A stretch of 64,000 bases of DNA from an uncultured Mesonia sp. (GTDB lineage: Bacteria > Bacteroidota > Bacteroidia > Flavobacteriales > Flavobacteriaceae). The position numbers and the translations under genes are program-made. The notes below the pieces were generated by a model that made no database searches, was not told the origin of the DNA, and saw only the letters and a program-made list of their open reading frames with translations. The DNA is taken from contig CANMOY010000001.1 in the NCBI GenBank assembly GCA_947499595.1, positions 1-64,000 on the forward strand. The letters are read 5' to 3'. Shown in pieces: positions 51,695 to 60,873 of the stretch; the first letter of the stretch is position 1; each line of letters opens with the position of its first letter.

Positions 51695-53125
51695 TTAAGA
51701 TTTAGAGGAGCTGGGTTTAGGTTGAGATAAGTTTAATAATATTACGTAAAGCCAAGGTAGTTTTTTATATAAGCCTAATTTCATGATAAAAAATCCAAGT
51801 AAAAACACTCCGGCTACAAAAAGATGTACAAATCCAAGGGGTTCGGGTTGTGCGGTATAAGGCATATCTTTCATAAAATAGCTTACCAGGGCATACAATA
51901 CTGCATAAGATGAAATACCAAAAATGAAAATCCAAAAGGCCGAAAATATCTTTTTTAGCCAACTAACATTCCTGTATTTTAAGATATTATAGGTGCTTTG
52001 TGCTACTGTAATCGCTACGATTATGGTTAAAAATATGGCGCTATTGGTAAAACTTGTTTTGGCGGTTAATAAAGAAAAAATGCTACCTCCCGCAAGTGCA
52101 AATAGGATCACCCAAATCACTTGCATCGTGTTTATTTTTAAATGCTCTATTTTAGGAATATTTAGTTGTTTAATTTCACTGCCTGCAGATAAAAACAAAT
52201 AAGCCTTGTAAAAGCCATGCAAAATTAAATGAGCTACTGCCGCATTGTAGAAACCTAAACCACATTGCATAAGCATAAAGCCCATTTGAGCAATGGTAGA
52301 ACAAGCTAGTTTTTGTTTAACATTGGTTTGTATGAGTTTGTTAAACTGTGCGATAATGGCTGTTATACCTCCTATAACAAACAAAAAATAGTGACTTGTT
52401 GTAAAAACCATTAAAGGGGCCAGTAAAGCCAATAAAATACCCGCGCCGTTTACAAAACCGGCGTGCATTAACGCCGATGCAGGGGTAGGAGCGGTCATGG
52501 CATTGAGCAGCCAAGATTGAAAGGGATAAATAGCCGACTGAATGAAACATACCAACAGTATACCTATAACAGCTAAGTTTAAAACCAAGCTAGGCGCTTC
52601 TTGAAAATGATTTAAAATGCCCGGTAGTGTGAATTGCTGCGTATAATAAGCTAAAGAGAATAATGAGATGAATAGTATTAGGCTTGATATACTAAAGTAG
52701 ATTAAGGCTATTTTAGCCGACTTTTGGGCTTGCCACCAATTTTTTTGTAAACCAATTAATCGGCTCATAAAAAATCCCATACCCAACCAACTTAAACATA
52801 AAATCAATAAATGATGGGCGGTAACCAACGAGATTACACTAAGCAAAAATAGGAAGCTATTGATATAAAAATTTTTAGCGTATTGAAACCCCTGTAAATA
52901 ATACGTAGCATAGTGGGTTACAATTGATCCAAATAGTAAAACAACAGAAGCAATAAGTAAGCTAAAGGAATTAATATGATAAATCTCGCCAAAAATTAAA
53001 TTGATGGGTGTAAATGCACTAAATGTTGCCGCCAAAAGAACGCAGAAAAAAAATGTCCACAAGAAATAGGAGTAAAGGCGTTCAGGCATTTTCCTTTGTG
53101 TGTTAACAATTTCACCAGTTGCCAT
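51695..53125 (-). CDS. dabB: DabB-type proton-conducting membrane subunit
   Basis: This 476-residue, very hydrophobic protein has about 13 transmembrane segments and is homologous to NuoL/MrpA antiporter subunits. Recognisable parts are the broken-helix region PFQSWLLNAMTAPTPASALMHAGFVN in blocks, and QTNVKQKLACSTIAQMGFM. It has no other complex I genes around it but sits between a small protein gene and dabA, the arrangement of the DAB carbon-uptake operon. It likely couples H+ or Na+ movement to CO2 hydration by DabA. Confidence 0.88.
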   Translation of the reverse strand: MATGEIVNTQRKMPERLYSYFLWTFFFCVLLAATFSAFTPINLIFGEIYHINSFSLLIASVVLLFGSIVTHYATYYLQGFQYAKNFYINSFLFLLSVISLVTAHHLLILCLSWLGMGFFMSRLIGLQKNWWQAQKSAKIALIYFSISSLILFISLFSLAYYTQQFTLPGILNHFQEAPSLVLNLAVIGILLVCFIQSAIYPFQSWLLNAMTAPTPASALMHAGFVNGAGILLALLAPLMVFTTSHYFLFVIGGITAIIAQFNKLIQTNVKQKLACSTIAQMGFMLMQCGLGFYNAAVAHLILHGFYKAYLFLSAGSEIKQLNIPKIEHLKINTMQVIWVILFALAGGSIFSLLTAKTSFTNSAIFLTIIVAITVAQSTYNILKYRNVSWLKKIFSAFWIFIFGISSYAVLYALVSYFMKDMPYTAQPEPLGFVHLFVAGVFLLGFFIMKLGLYKKLPWLYVILLNLSQPKPSSSKS

Positions 53126-53129
53126 AAAT

Positions 53130-53432
53130 CTATTTTTTATTTTTTTCTATACTAATATGAAGTTCTCCTTTAAGCTCAAAATCAGTATGGTTTTCTTCGT
53201 TCTGTTCAATAAAATGTTTTAGTAGTTTTCTTTCTTTTTCCAATTCAGCAATTCTTGCTTTAAAAGGTGAAAGATCTGTTTGGTGATTTTTTTCCCAACT
53301 TTGAAAACTTTTTAGTTCGTGAAAACTGATTTTCTTATTGATTAGGGCGAGTATGATTTCTCTTGCCTCGTTAGCCGTGAAGGTTCCATCAACTAATTTG
53401 ATGCTTAAGTTACTTTTGGCCTCCTGTTCCAT
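53130..53432 (-). CDS. Small hypothetical protein of the dab operon
   Basis: This 100-residue, highly charged protein is probably helical and cytoplasmic (ANEAREIILALINKKISFHE, then ARIAELEKERKLLKHFI). It is the first gene of the operon, 4 bases before dabB. Its role is unknown. Its position suggests that it aids assembly or control of the transporter. Confidence 0.65.
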   Translation of the reverse strand: MEQEAKSNLSIKLVDGTFTANEAREIILALINKKISFHELKSFQSWEKNHQTDLSPFKARIAELEKERKLLKHFIEQNEENHTDFELKGELHISIEKNKK

Positions 53433-53518
53433 AGTTTACTTTTATTTGGAGGCAAAGATTTAAAAAATGATTAATAAATTTTTATTTATATTTGTTATGT
53501 AAGACATTAATAATATTT
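53433..53518. promoter_or_regulatory. Divergent control region of dab operon and lysR
   Basis: An 86-base AT-rich gap separates the divergent starts of the 100-residue gene and the LysR gene. TTAATAAATTTTTATTTATA and ATTAATAATATTTAT contain partly palindromic A/T repeats that could hold a LysR site, but no classic T-N11-A pair is firm. Confidence 0.4.
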
Positions 53519-54466
53519 ATGAACTATACCTTACATCAATTAAATATTTTTTTAGAAATATCTAGAACAAAGAGTATTACACAAACAGCCGAAAAACTTT
53601 TTCTCACCCAGCCGGCTGTTTCTATTCAATTAAAAAAATTTCAGGAACAATTTTCTATTCCCTTAACGGAATTAGTAGGCAGGCAATTGTATATAACCGA
53701 TTTTGGTTATGAAATTGCCGCGGCAGCTAGCAAAATTATCAATGAGGTGCACGCCATCAATTATAAAACCTTGGCCCACGCAGGTAAATTAACGGGTAAA
53801 TTAAAAATATCGGTTGCTTCAACAGGTAAATACGTGATGCCTTATTTTTTATCTGGTTTTTTACAACAACACCCGGGCATAGACTTGGTTATGGATGTAA
53901 CCAATAAAACTAAAGTTGTGCGCAGTATGGAGTTGAATCAAGTCGATTTTTCTCTAGTGTCAACCCTACCAGAAAAACTCAGTTTACACTCTATAAAACT
54001 GATGCCGAATCAATTATATTTGGTAGGTAACCAACAAATTGAGATTGATTCAAATGCACCTTTAAAGGAGTCATTAAAAGCGCACACTCTAATTCATCGA
54101 GAACCCGGATCGGCTACGAGAGATGCTATGGATATTTTTCTAAAACAACATGATTATATAGTTGCAAAAAAATTAGAACTCACTTCGAATGAAGCCGTAA
54201 AACAAGCGGTTATTGCAGGTTTAGGGCTTTCAATTATGCCCTTGATAGGAATTAAAAACGAATTGCAAAACAGAGAGCTGCAAATTATCCCTATTCAAGG
54301 ACTCCCAATAACTACCCAGTGGAGAATAATTTATAGAAAAGCAAAAAAACTATCTCCTGCAGCCCAGGCTTTTTTAGAGTTTATAGAATTAGAGCATAAA
54401 GAGATAATTGTAAATAAATTTGCGTGGATTAAAGATTACGCTAAAGCGGATAAAAATAAATTTTAA
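53519..54466 (+). CDS. LysR-family regulator, likely of carbon uptake
   Basis: This ~315-residue regulator from ATG 53519 has an N-terminal winged helix: LHQLNIFLEISRTKSITQTA and EKLFLTQPAVSIQLKKF. The effector domain starts near GKLKISVASTGKYVMPYFL. It is divergent to the dab operon, as CbbR/CcmR-like regulators are to carbon-fixation genes. The effector domain resembles CbbR in VASTGKY...P..L..F...PGI. It probably activates dabAB in response to a carbon or redox metabolite; that is inference. The frame is open back to 53492, but the ATG gives a normal N-terminus. Confidence 0.85.
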   Translation: MNYTLHQLNIFLEISRTKSITQTAEKLFLTQPAVSIQLKKFQEQFSIPLTELVGRQLYITDFGYEIAAAASKIINEVHAINYKTLAHAGKLTGKLKISVASTGKYVMPYFLSGFLQQHPGIDLVMDVTNKTKVVRSMELNQVDFSLVSTLPEKLSLHSIKLMPNQLYLVGNQQIEIDSNAPLKESLKAHTLIHREPGSATRDAMDIFLKQHDYIVAKKLELTSNEAVKQAVIAGLGLSIMPLIGIKNELQNRELQIIPIQGLPITTQWRIIYRKAKKLSPAAQAFLEFIELEHKEIIVNKFAWIKDYAKADKNKF

Positions 54467-54470
54467 TTTT

Positions 54471-55340
54471 TTATTTCTTTTTGATTAAAGTTTTGATTCC
54501 TTGAACGATTAAGAAAACCGTAATCCCTGCTATTAAACCATAAATCATTTCTTTTAAAATACTAGGAATTGAAGGTAAGAAATCATTCAAAGCATGAAAT
54601 TCATGCGTAAAAATTCCTCCTGAAACCATAAGGAGCGCAATGGTACCGATTACGGATAGAGATTTTACGACTTTTGGCAGACTTTTCACTAAAAGTTCAC
54701 CTAATTTATATCTGAAACCAGATTCTTCTTCTTGGTTTTGCATCAAGGCAAAACCTGCATCATCCATTCTAACAATTAAGGCTACAATACCATAAACACC
54801 CACCGTAGCCAAAAGAGCTATAATGCTTACGACTAGAATTTGAATGCTAATACTTTCATTTTCAACGGTACCTAAGGCGATAATTATGATTTCTACAGAT
54901 AAGATGAAATCGGTAATTATAGCCGACTTGATTCGTTCTTTTTCTATCGATAAAACCTCTGCCTCAGATTGGGCTTGTTTAAGGTTTTCTTTTTTAGTTT
55001 GTTTATTTGGCTTTAAAAAATGCATTATTTTTTCTGCGCCTTCATAAGCCAGGTAAAAACCTCCAATCAGTAAAATAATTCCTATAACTACAGGAACAAA
55101 AGCGCTTAATAAAAATGCCAGCGGTAGTATAATTAGCTTATTTATAAAAGACCCTTTTGTGATTTTCCATAAAACTGGAATTTCGCGTGAAGACACAAAG
55201 CCCGAAGCTTTTTCTGCATTAACTGCCAAGTCATCTCCTAAAATTCCTGCTGTTTTCTTGGCAGCCACTTTACTCATTACCGCTACGTCATCCATTAAAG
55301 CGGCGATGTCATCTAATATTGCAAAAATTCCTGAAGCCAT
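54471..55340 (-). CDS. DUF808 family inner-membrane protein
   Basis: This 289-residue protein starts ASGIFAILDDIAALMDDVAV then SKVAAKKTAGILGDDLAVN, the unmistakable DUF808 (YedI-like) N-terminus. About six transmembrane helices follow, with a charged loop (KPNKQTKKENLKQAQ). The function of the family is unknown. It converges with the LysR gene, 4 bases apart, and has no operon partner. Confidence 0.9.
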   Translation of the reverse strand: MASGIFAILDDIAALMDDVAVMSKVAAKKTAGILGDDLAVNAEKASGFVSSREIPVLWKITKGSFINKLIILPLAFLLSAFVPVVIGIILLIGGFYLAYEGAEKIMHFLKPNKQTKKENLKQAQSEAEVLSIEKERIKSAIITDFILSVEIIIIALGTVENESISIQILVVSIIALLATVGVYGIVALIVRMDDAGFALMQNQEEESGFRYKLGELLVKSLPKVVKSLSVIGTIALLMVSGGIFTHEFHALNDFLPSIPSILKEMIYGLIAGITVFLIVQGIKTLIKKK

Positions 55341-55420
55341 GATTAGGTTTTAGTTTTAAATGAACCAAAAATAAAAGAATTAACTCAATTCAGGTAAAAG
55401 TAAGATGAATAATTGACAGA

Positions 55421-56089
55421 TTATTGATCGTCTAAAATTATAAAGTGCTCTTCAACGGCCATAGTCTTTAGGTACTGACCTATATGCTTAGTCATTTCTG
55501 CAGGACCGCAAACATAGAAGTATTGCTGTTTATTTTGAATTTTATGTCTTAAAAAATCCAAGTCTAAGTAAGCTTTTTTATACTCACTTCTATCTTCATT
55601 TGTAAGTATAAATTGTACCCTCTCTTCTAGTAATATACTCAATTCATTTTCTTGTATTATATCCTTGGAAGTTTTGTTTGCGTAAAGCAATTTTATCTTC
55701 TCTAATTTATTTTGCTGCTCTAGCATTCTAAAAATGGCTAAAAATGGAGTAATTCCCGTACCTCCGGCAATAAATAATCCTGGTCCTTTATAGGTTAATT
55801 TACCCCAAGGTTCTTCTAATAACAATTGGTTGCCCGGCTTTAAATCATTTAATGCTTTGGTAACTCCGTTATGTTCAGGATAGATTTTTATGATCAGCTC
55901 TAAGCTTTCATCATCGGGTAAACTTGTGATTGTAAACGCTCGTTTTTTATCTCGCCATCCTGGCTTATTTATCGCTACGTTGGTAGCTTGTCCAGGAATA
56001 AAAATATAATTATTTGGTTTAGATATTCTAAAACGTTTAACATTATGGGTTAAGGTTTTAATGGATAGGATATCAAGTTCATATGTCAT
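55421..56089 (-). CDS. Ferredoxin/flavodoxin-NADP reductase-like FAD oxidoreductase
   Basis: This 222-residue protein has the FAD-binding barrel motif RDKKRAFTITSLPDDESL (RxxS/T-like) and the NAD(P)-binding GTGITPFLAIFRML, ending YVCGPAEMTKHIGQYL. There is no C-terminal [2Fe-2S] domain, so it is a stand-alone reductase, probably transferring electrons between NAD(P)H and a small carrier or heme protein. It is downstream of the 143-residue gene with a 48-base gap. Substrate unknown. Confidence 0.85.
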   Translation of the reverse strand: MTYELDILSIKTLTHNVKRFRISKPNNYIFIPGQATNVAINKPGWRDKKRAFTITSLPDDESLELIIKIYPEHNGVTKALNDLKPGNQLLLEEPWGKLTYKGPGLFIAGGTGITPFLAIFRMLEQQNKLEKIKLLYANKTSKDIIQENELSILLEERVQFILTNEDRSEYKKAYLDLDFLRHKIQNKQQYFYVCGPAEMTKHIGQYLKTMAVEEHFIILDDQ

Positions 56090-56137
56090 AAATGTGCCAT
56101 TTTAAGTGAATTTTAAACATCAAGATAAAGGCCTGGC

Positions 56138-56569
56138 TTAAATAAAACCCCACTCATCTTGTTCTCCTGTTTTGGGTTGAATATTTTTAACCCAAGGAGC
56201 AAACAAATTTTTAAATTGTTCAATTTCAAGGCTTAAAACCTTGCTTTGATTTTTGATTGCAAATCCGCTTAATTCTAAACTTTTTATATCGTTTTTTAGT
56301 TCTCTTATAGCTTTTCGAATCAGCCAAGCGCTTTCCATTTTATAGCAATAAGAGTCTATTTGTTGAGCACTAGAAAGTTTGGCTAAAAGTACGTTTGCGT
56401 TTTTGCCCATATAATGCAGGCTATCTTCAAGTAGATTTTTACGGTAAACCGATTTTGAATTCTCACTTTGACGATTGCGGTACTCTAGTTCATTTATCAT
56501 TTGATGAATTTGATAATGAATAATCCTAGCCTGTTTAATCAATGGGTTTTTAGTATCACTAGTTGTCAT
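56138..56569 (-). CDS. Hypothetical helical protein
   Basis: This 143-residue protein is entirely helical, rich in Lys, Gln and Ser, with IHYQIHQMINELEYRNRQSE and SYCYKMESAWLIRKAIREL. No domain recognised. It lies between methylglyoxal synthase and the flavin reductase on the same strand with ~50-60-base gaps. Confidence 0.6.
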   Translation of the reverse strand: MTTSDTKNPLIKQARIIHYQIHQMINELEYRNRQSENSKSVYRKNLLEDSLHYMGKNANVLLAKLSSAQQIDSYCYKMESAWLIRKAIRELKNDIKSLELSGFAIKNQSKVLSLEIEQFKNLFAPWVKNIQPKTGEQDEWGFI

Positions 56570-56628
56570 GGCTTTAAAATTTGTGTTAATTTAATTAAAA
56601 ATACACAAATAAAAAGTGATGCTAGTAA

Positions 56629-56994
56629 TTATTTAACAGCATTTATAAGAAGCGTTGCAGTTGCTGGATTACTGGCCAGTGGAACATCGTGCACATCGCA
56701 AATGCGTAGTAGCATCAATACATCTGGTTCATGAGGGTGTTTCTCTAATGGATCTCTAAAAAAGAGAACCATATCACATTTACCCTCGGCTACTCGGGCA
56801 GCGATTTGGGCATCTCCACCAAGTGGACCAGAAAGTAAGCGCAGTACTTCAAAACCCGCTCTTTTAACTTTTTTACCGGTAGTGCCAGTAGACACCAAAC
56901 TGATGTGCTCTTGATGAAAAAAATGGGCATGTTCATTAAGAAATTGAACCATTTCTGCCTTTTTACCGTCGTGAGCTATTATCGCTATTTCCAT
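56629..56994 (-). CDS. mgsA: Methylglyoxal synthase
   Basis: This 121-residue enzyme converts dihydroxyacetone phosphate to methylglyoxal and phosphate. Visible residues are His8-Asp9 (IAIIAHDGKK), the phosphate-binding STGTTGKK, SGPLGGDAQIAARVAEG (Asp61), FFRDPLEKHPHEPD (Asp81, His88, Asp91) and SNPATA. They follow E. coli MgsA (Asp71, Asp91, His98, Asp101) with an offset of ten. It is shorter than the ~150-residue enzyme at both ends but has all catalytic residues. It is 1 base apart from the downstream end of the endonuclease gene. Confidence 0.92.
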   Translation of the reverse strand: MEIAIIAHDGKKAEMVQFLNEHAHFFHQEHISLVSTGTTGKKVKRAGFEVLRLLSGPLGGDAQIAARVAEGKCDMVLFFRDPLEKHPHEPDVLMLLRICDVHDVPLASNPATATLLINAVK

Positions 56995-56995
56995 G

Positions 56996-58159
56996 TTATT
57001 TTATAATTAACTTCTTTATAGTGAGGTTTTTTAATCCGCGAAAGCGTAAAAAATAAAGTCCAGCAGCAAATGAACTAAAATTAACTTGCAACGTATTGGC
57101 CTTATGTTTTGGAGTGTAGCTCTTTAGCAGATTTCCATTAATATCTAATAAATCTATGTTTTTAAGAAGTAAATTGCTAGACCACTCTATTTTAGTAGAA
57201 TCTTGAGTTGGATTGGGACTAACAATAATTTTACTTTCTATTTTAGGTTCTTTAATGCCTAAACTTGCATTTGGTAGACTTAAGGCGACAGGTCTGTGGT
57301 CACTTAGGTTCTGATCATATTCTTGCCAGCCGTTACTCAAATAATTTTCTAAAAGTAAAGTAGTGCAATTGGCTTGAGGGCTTTGGAAGCTAGAAAATAA
57401 AGGTTGGGTGATTGCAATATGATCTAGATGTGACGGCCAATTAGGGTAAGACCATTGGCTGCTTGATCCATTTGCTATTGCTAAATCTGTGAATTGGTAT
57501 AAATTAGGGTTATTTATAAATGGGGCAAAAACATTATTGGCTGGAGCATCTGTAAGCACATCATTCAAATCACCCAGTAGAATTACTTTTTTACCCATTA
57601 AGTTTCCCGATATATATTGATCAATAAGAGTACTGGCCTGCAATCTTCTGTTTTCTTCGTCATTGTTGTCGTTTTGATTTAAATTGCCATCTCCGCAACA
57701 TTTAAAATGATTGTTTATAATATAAATTTCTTCGCCTAAATAATCGATTTTTAAAATTAATGGAGCTCTTGGGAAAGCTTGCCAGTATTGATTGGAGGTA
57801 TAGATTTCATAAACATCTAGCACTTGTATCACATTAGCATTATATAAAAATGCCAATCCCGCAAAGTCTGAAGAGTAGGTAACAGCATTATATTTACTTA
57901 AATTATTTGCCACTTGATTAAAAGCACCAATATCATCTATTTCTTGAAAGGCAATAAGGTCTGCATCAAGCTCATCAACAAACTCTGTTAGGTAATTTAC
58001 GGATTTGTATCCGTTTTTAGGAAACCATTCAGTATTCCAAGTAAGTACCTCAAAGCTTTGGCTGCTGCCAAAGTTTATGGGTTGCACGTATTGGGCAAAT
58101 AGCGCTTGTGTACATAAACATAATACTAAGGTTATAAAACTAAGGGAATGTTTAATCAT
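56996..58159 (-). CDS. Secreted endonuclease/exonuclease/phosphatase with T9SS sorting domain
   Basis: This 387-residue protein has a signal peptide (LCLCTQALFAQ) and an endonuclease/exonuclease/phosphatase domain: LTWNTEWFP, IAFQEIDD, NNHFKC, LLGDLNDV and the C-terminal LSDHRPVALSL supply the metal-binding and catalytic Asp, Asn and His. The last ~75 residues from VSPNPTQDSTKIEW to GLYFLRFRGLKNLTIKKLI in blocks are a type IX secretion C-terminal domain. It is probably a secreted nuclease used for DNA scavenging. It overlaps the upstream gene by 8 bases. Confidence 0.9.
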   Translation of the reverse strand: MIKHSLSFITLVLCLCTQALFAQYVQPINFGSSQSFEVLTWNTEWFPKNGYKSVNYLTEFVDELDADLIAFQEIDDIGAFNQVANNLSKYNAVTYSSDFAGLAFLYNANVIQVLDVYEIYTSNQYWQAFPRAPLILKIDYLGEEIYIINNHFKCCGDGNLNQNDNNDEENRRLQASTLIDQYISGNLMGKKVILLGDLNDVLTDAPANNVFAPFINNPNLYQFTDLAIANGSSSQWSYPNWPSHLDHIAITQPLFSSFQSPQANCTTLLLENYLSNGWQEYDQNLSDHRPVALSLPNASLGIKEPKIESKIIVSPNPTQDSTKIEWSSNLLLKNIDLLDINGNLLKSYTPKHKANTLQVNFSSFAAGLYFLRFRGLKNLTIKKLIIK

Positions 58160-59657
58160 ATTTGGCAGCTTTCTTTGGAGTACTGGTTTTTATGATGAAT
58201 TCTCTTAAATCTTGAGTAGATTGAATTAAATCTTGCTCACGTAAGTACATCATATGTCCGCTCAAGTAGGTTTTAAATTCAATTCTATCTTTTAAATTTC
58301 CACTAGGGTCTAATTGACGCATACTATATTTGGAATGAAAGTAGGTGGTAGCACCATCATAAATACCGGTTTGATAAAGCACATGCAAATACGGATTTTG
58401 TGCCATGGCTTTTCGCAATTGTTCGCGGGTTTGATTGTTATTTCGGTCCCACGGGTGAACCGGTCCGAACATATTGTATTTATAGTTGGTTTTAAACTGT
58501 AATTCTTCTTGCATATAATAATTAATGGCAGGCGTAAAAGCTTGCAACCAGGCGATTAATTCTGAATTGTAATCGGGTCTTTCTCCAGCTGTATATTTAT
58601 CTAGACCTTTGTATCTACTATCTAACCTACCTACACTCAACTCGGGTTGGTCTTTTAAAAGTTTTTTCCAAAATACTTGGCTTGGCAATGCAAGCTCATA
58701 GGCCAAAAATTCTTCTTTGTCTATTCCTGTAAAATTAGCCAACTGTTGTGCAATAGCATCTTTTTTGTTTTTACTCAAAGAATTTCCCATTGCTAATGCA
58801 GGTAAAAGATTTTGCATTGCATAATCTTCGACAACTGGAAGTAATTCTTCTAATTTCTTCTCTTGTAGAGAGGCAGGCAATTGGTTGTGGTACCAAGCAG
58901 TGGCGGTATAATAAGGCAAAAATAAGGCATTTGAAAGTGGCGTGTCTGACTCAAAACTTAAATAATCTGCAGGAGAAACGAGAATCACACCATTGAGGTA
59001 CATCCATTGTTTTTGTTGCAGTGCATAAGCCAATCCAGACACTCGTGTACCACCATAACTTTCTCCAATTAGGTATTTGGGCGCGGTCCACTTATTTTTG
59101 CGCGTAACAAATGTATTAAGCCAATCGGCTAGGTAATTTATATCGGCATTAATTCCAAAAAATAAATCGCGATTGGGCGAAGCATCCTTAGTTTTTATTA
59201 TTCTAGAATATCCCGTATTTACAGGGTTTACGTAAACTATATCGGCAATATCAAGCAGGGTGTACGGGTTGTCTTTAATCCCGTAAGGTTGAATCGGGTA
59301 TCCTTCATCATCAATCTGTAACAATTTGGGACCCGTAAAGGCTAAATGCATCCAAGCTGATGCAGATCCTGGGCCACCATTAAAAGAAATAAGAAGGGGT
59401 CTGTTTTGTTTTTCTTGTTTTCCTTTTTTACCAATATTCTTATAATAATAGGTATAGTGTAAACTTGCCAAAGCCTTACCTTCTGAGTCATAAACCGGTA
59501 GCATTCCTACTTCTGCTGTGTAAGAAAACGTCTTATTTTGGGTTTTTATTTGATGTTGGGTGGTTATAAGCGTGTCTGTGGCTAATTTTAAATCTTGAGC
59601 AAAAGTATTCAATGATAAAAAAAAGAGGCCTAAAGTAACTAGTTTATTAAAATTCAT
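58152..59657 (-). CDS. S10-family serine carboxypeptidase-like protein
   Basis: This 501-residue protein has a signal peptide (FFLSLNTFAQ). The alpha/beta-hydrolase of family S10 shows the oxyanion region LLISFNGGPGSASAW, nucleophile Ser in LIGESYGGTRVSG near residue 197, Asp in QTGIYDGATTYF near 433, and His in YLSGHMMYL near 466. It is probably a periplasmic or secreted carboxypeptidase working on peptides. It overlaps the endonuclease gene and may be co-transcribed as a nutrient-acquisition pair. The triad is intact. Confidence 0.9.
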   Translation of the reverse strand: MNFNKLVTLGLFFLSLNTFAQDLKLATDTLITTQHQIKTQNKTFSYTAEVGMLPVYDSEGKALASLHYTYYYKNIGKKGKQEKQNRPLLISFNGGPGSASAWMHLAFTGPKLLQIDDEGYPIQPYGIKDNPYTLLDIADIVYVNPVNTGYSRIIKTKDASPNRDLFFGINADINYLADWLNTFVTRKNKWTAPKYLIGESYGGTRVSGLAYALQQKQWMYLNGVILVSPADYLSFESDTPLSNALFLPYYTATAWYHNQLPASLQEKKLEELLPVVEDYAMQNLLPALAMGNSLSKNKKDAIAQQLANFTGIDKEEFLAYELALPSQVFWKKLLKDQPELSVGRLDSRYKGLDKYTAGERPDYNSELIAWLQAFTPAINYYMQEELQFKTNYKYNMFGPVHPWDRNNNQTREQLRKAMAQNPYLHVLYQTGIYDGATTYFHSKYSMRQLDPSGNLKDRIEFKTYLSGHMMYLREQDLIQSTQDLREFIIKTSTPKKAAKYD

Positions 59658-59751
59658 ATTCTTTAATTGTGCAGTTCAATTTAATTTAAAAATCGGTTAT
59701 TATAGTGAAATTAGCACTTTTTAACCCGTGTTTTATTGTTGTTAGGTTTTG

Positions 59752-60300
59752 CTATTGGTTTATCTGTGGGATAGTGAAAATCTTTAAAAAATGCTCAAAA
59801 CTTTTCTTTGCCCCTACAATTACTTCATCGTGGTTCAAGGCAGCTTCATTTTCTTTTAAGAATCGTGTAAATTTGTTCCAATCTTTAATAGCTGATTTAT
59901 CGGTGCTAAAAAAGTAAGCTGGTAAAAAAGGTTTTAATTCGGGACAATCTAGCATCTGCTTAGCAATAAACGAACTGCCAAGGCTTGAGCCCTTGATAAC
60001 GTATTGAGCACCTATACTCTGGTCTTTGTTCTTTAAATTAAATGAAGAATTTAAGGTTTCTATGTTGGCATTAGCTTGCTTTAAATCTTTAAGTAAAAGT
60101 TCAAATTTTATAGGCTTGTACTTTTCTTCATGCTTTAATATAGCCTTTTCAACACTGCTATATGCTGCATAGTTTTGTTTCAACAAATTAAGGTATTCTT
60201 TAGCAGAAATAGTATGATTTATAATTTTATAGGCTAGATTCTCGTTTTCAACGGCTTGATGTAGTTCTTTTGTTTCTTCTTTAAGACGAGTGGTTATCAT
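59752..60300 (-). CDS. bphO: Heme oxygenase supplying biliverdin
   Basis: This 182-residue helical protein has the proximal heme His in EETKELHQAVEN (residue 14) and the distal helix KGSSLGSSFIAKQML. It cleaves heme to biliverdin, CO and iron. It is the last gene of the phytochrome operon, overlapping the response-regulator gene by 20 bases, so it supplies the chromophore of the adjacent bacteriophytochrome. Length is right for the BphO-type enzymes. Confidence 0.9.
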   Translation of the reverse strand: MITTRLKEETKELHQAVENENLAYKIINHTISAKEYLNLLKQNYAAYSSVEKAILKHEEKYKPIKFELLLKDLKQANANIETLNSSFNLKNKDQSIGAQYVIKGSSLGSSFIAKQMLDCPELKPFLPAYFFSTDKSAIKDWNKFTRFLKENEAALNHDEVIVGAKKSFEHFLKIFTIPQINQ

Positions 60301-60835
60301 TTACTTTTTCTATTTCTTCTTTTATTTTGTTGATGTTTGATTTATGATTTGTGTTATCTGATTTTAATTCTTCTAGATAATCGTAGATTTTATTAATCGC
60401 AATTTTCTGATTTCTTTGTCGCTCCCTAAGTTCTACTTTCGCTTCCATATTAAATAACAAACGCTTGAACAACGGAGCTAATTTCTCACTCAAATAAGGT
60501 AAATGCTTTTTTAAAATATAGCCATCGGCTCCAGCCAAAATAGTTTCTGCGGCCAGTTCTTCATCGTTTATAGTTCCGGTTAAAAAATAAAATGGTATAT
60601 CAGAATCGATTTCTTGAGTTTTTCTCAGTACGTCTAAACCGGTACAATCTGGTAGGTTGTAATCAGAAAAAACTATATCGGGGACAAATTCTTTAAGACT
60701 TCTTTCAAATTCTTTCAAATTATCGGTATGTACCAATTGAAAGTCAGATAAAACTTTTTCTAATTGAAACTTAAATAATTCAATATCGGTTGGATTATCC
60801 TCAATTAACACTATTCTAAAAGATTCATTTATCAT
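60281..60835 (-). CDS. Response regulator (receiver-only) of the phytochrome pathway
   Basis: This 184-residue protein has a receiver domain: acidic pocket LIEDNPTD (Asp13), phosphoacceptor Asp58 in IVFSDYNLPDC, Thr in FYFLTGTIND, Lys in YILKKHLPYL. After residue ~125 only a helical, coiled-coil tail follows, without an output domain. It resembles Rcp1-type regulators of cyanobacterial phytochromes. It lies between the phytochrome and heme oxygenase genes and probably receives phosphate from either kinase upstream. Confidence 0.9.
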   Translation of the reverse strand: MINESFRIVLIEDNPTDIELFKFQLEKVLSDFQLVHTDNLKEFERSLKEFVPDIVFSDYNLPDCTGLDVLRKTQEIDSDIPFYFLTGTINDEELAAETILAGADGYILKKHLPYLSEKLAPLFKRLLFNMEAKVELRERQRNQKIAINKIYDYLEELKSDNTNHKSNINKIKEEIEKVNDNHSS

Positions 60836-60873
60836 TTAAAAACAAATTATAAACAAATATAAAGTAATATTAG

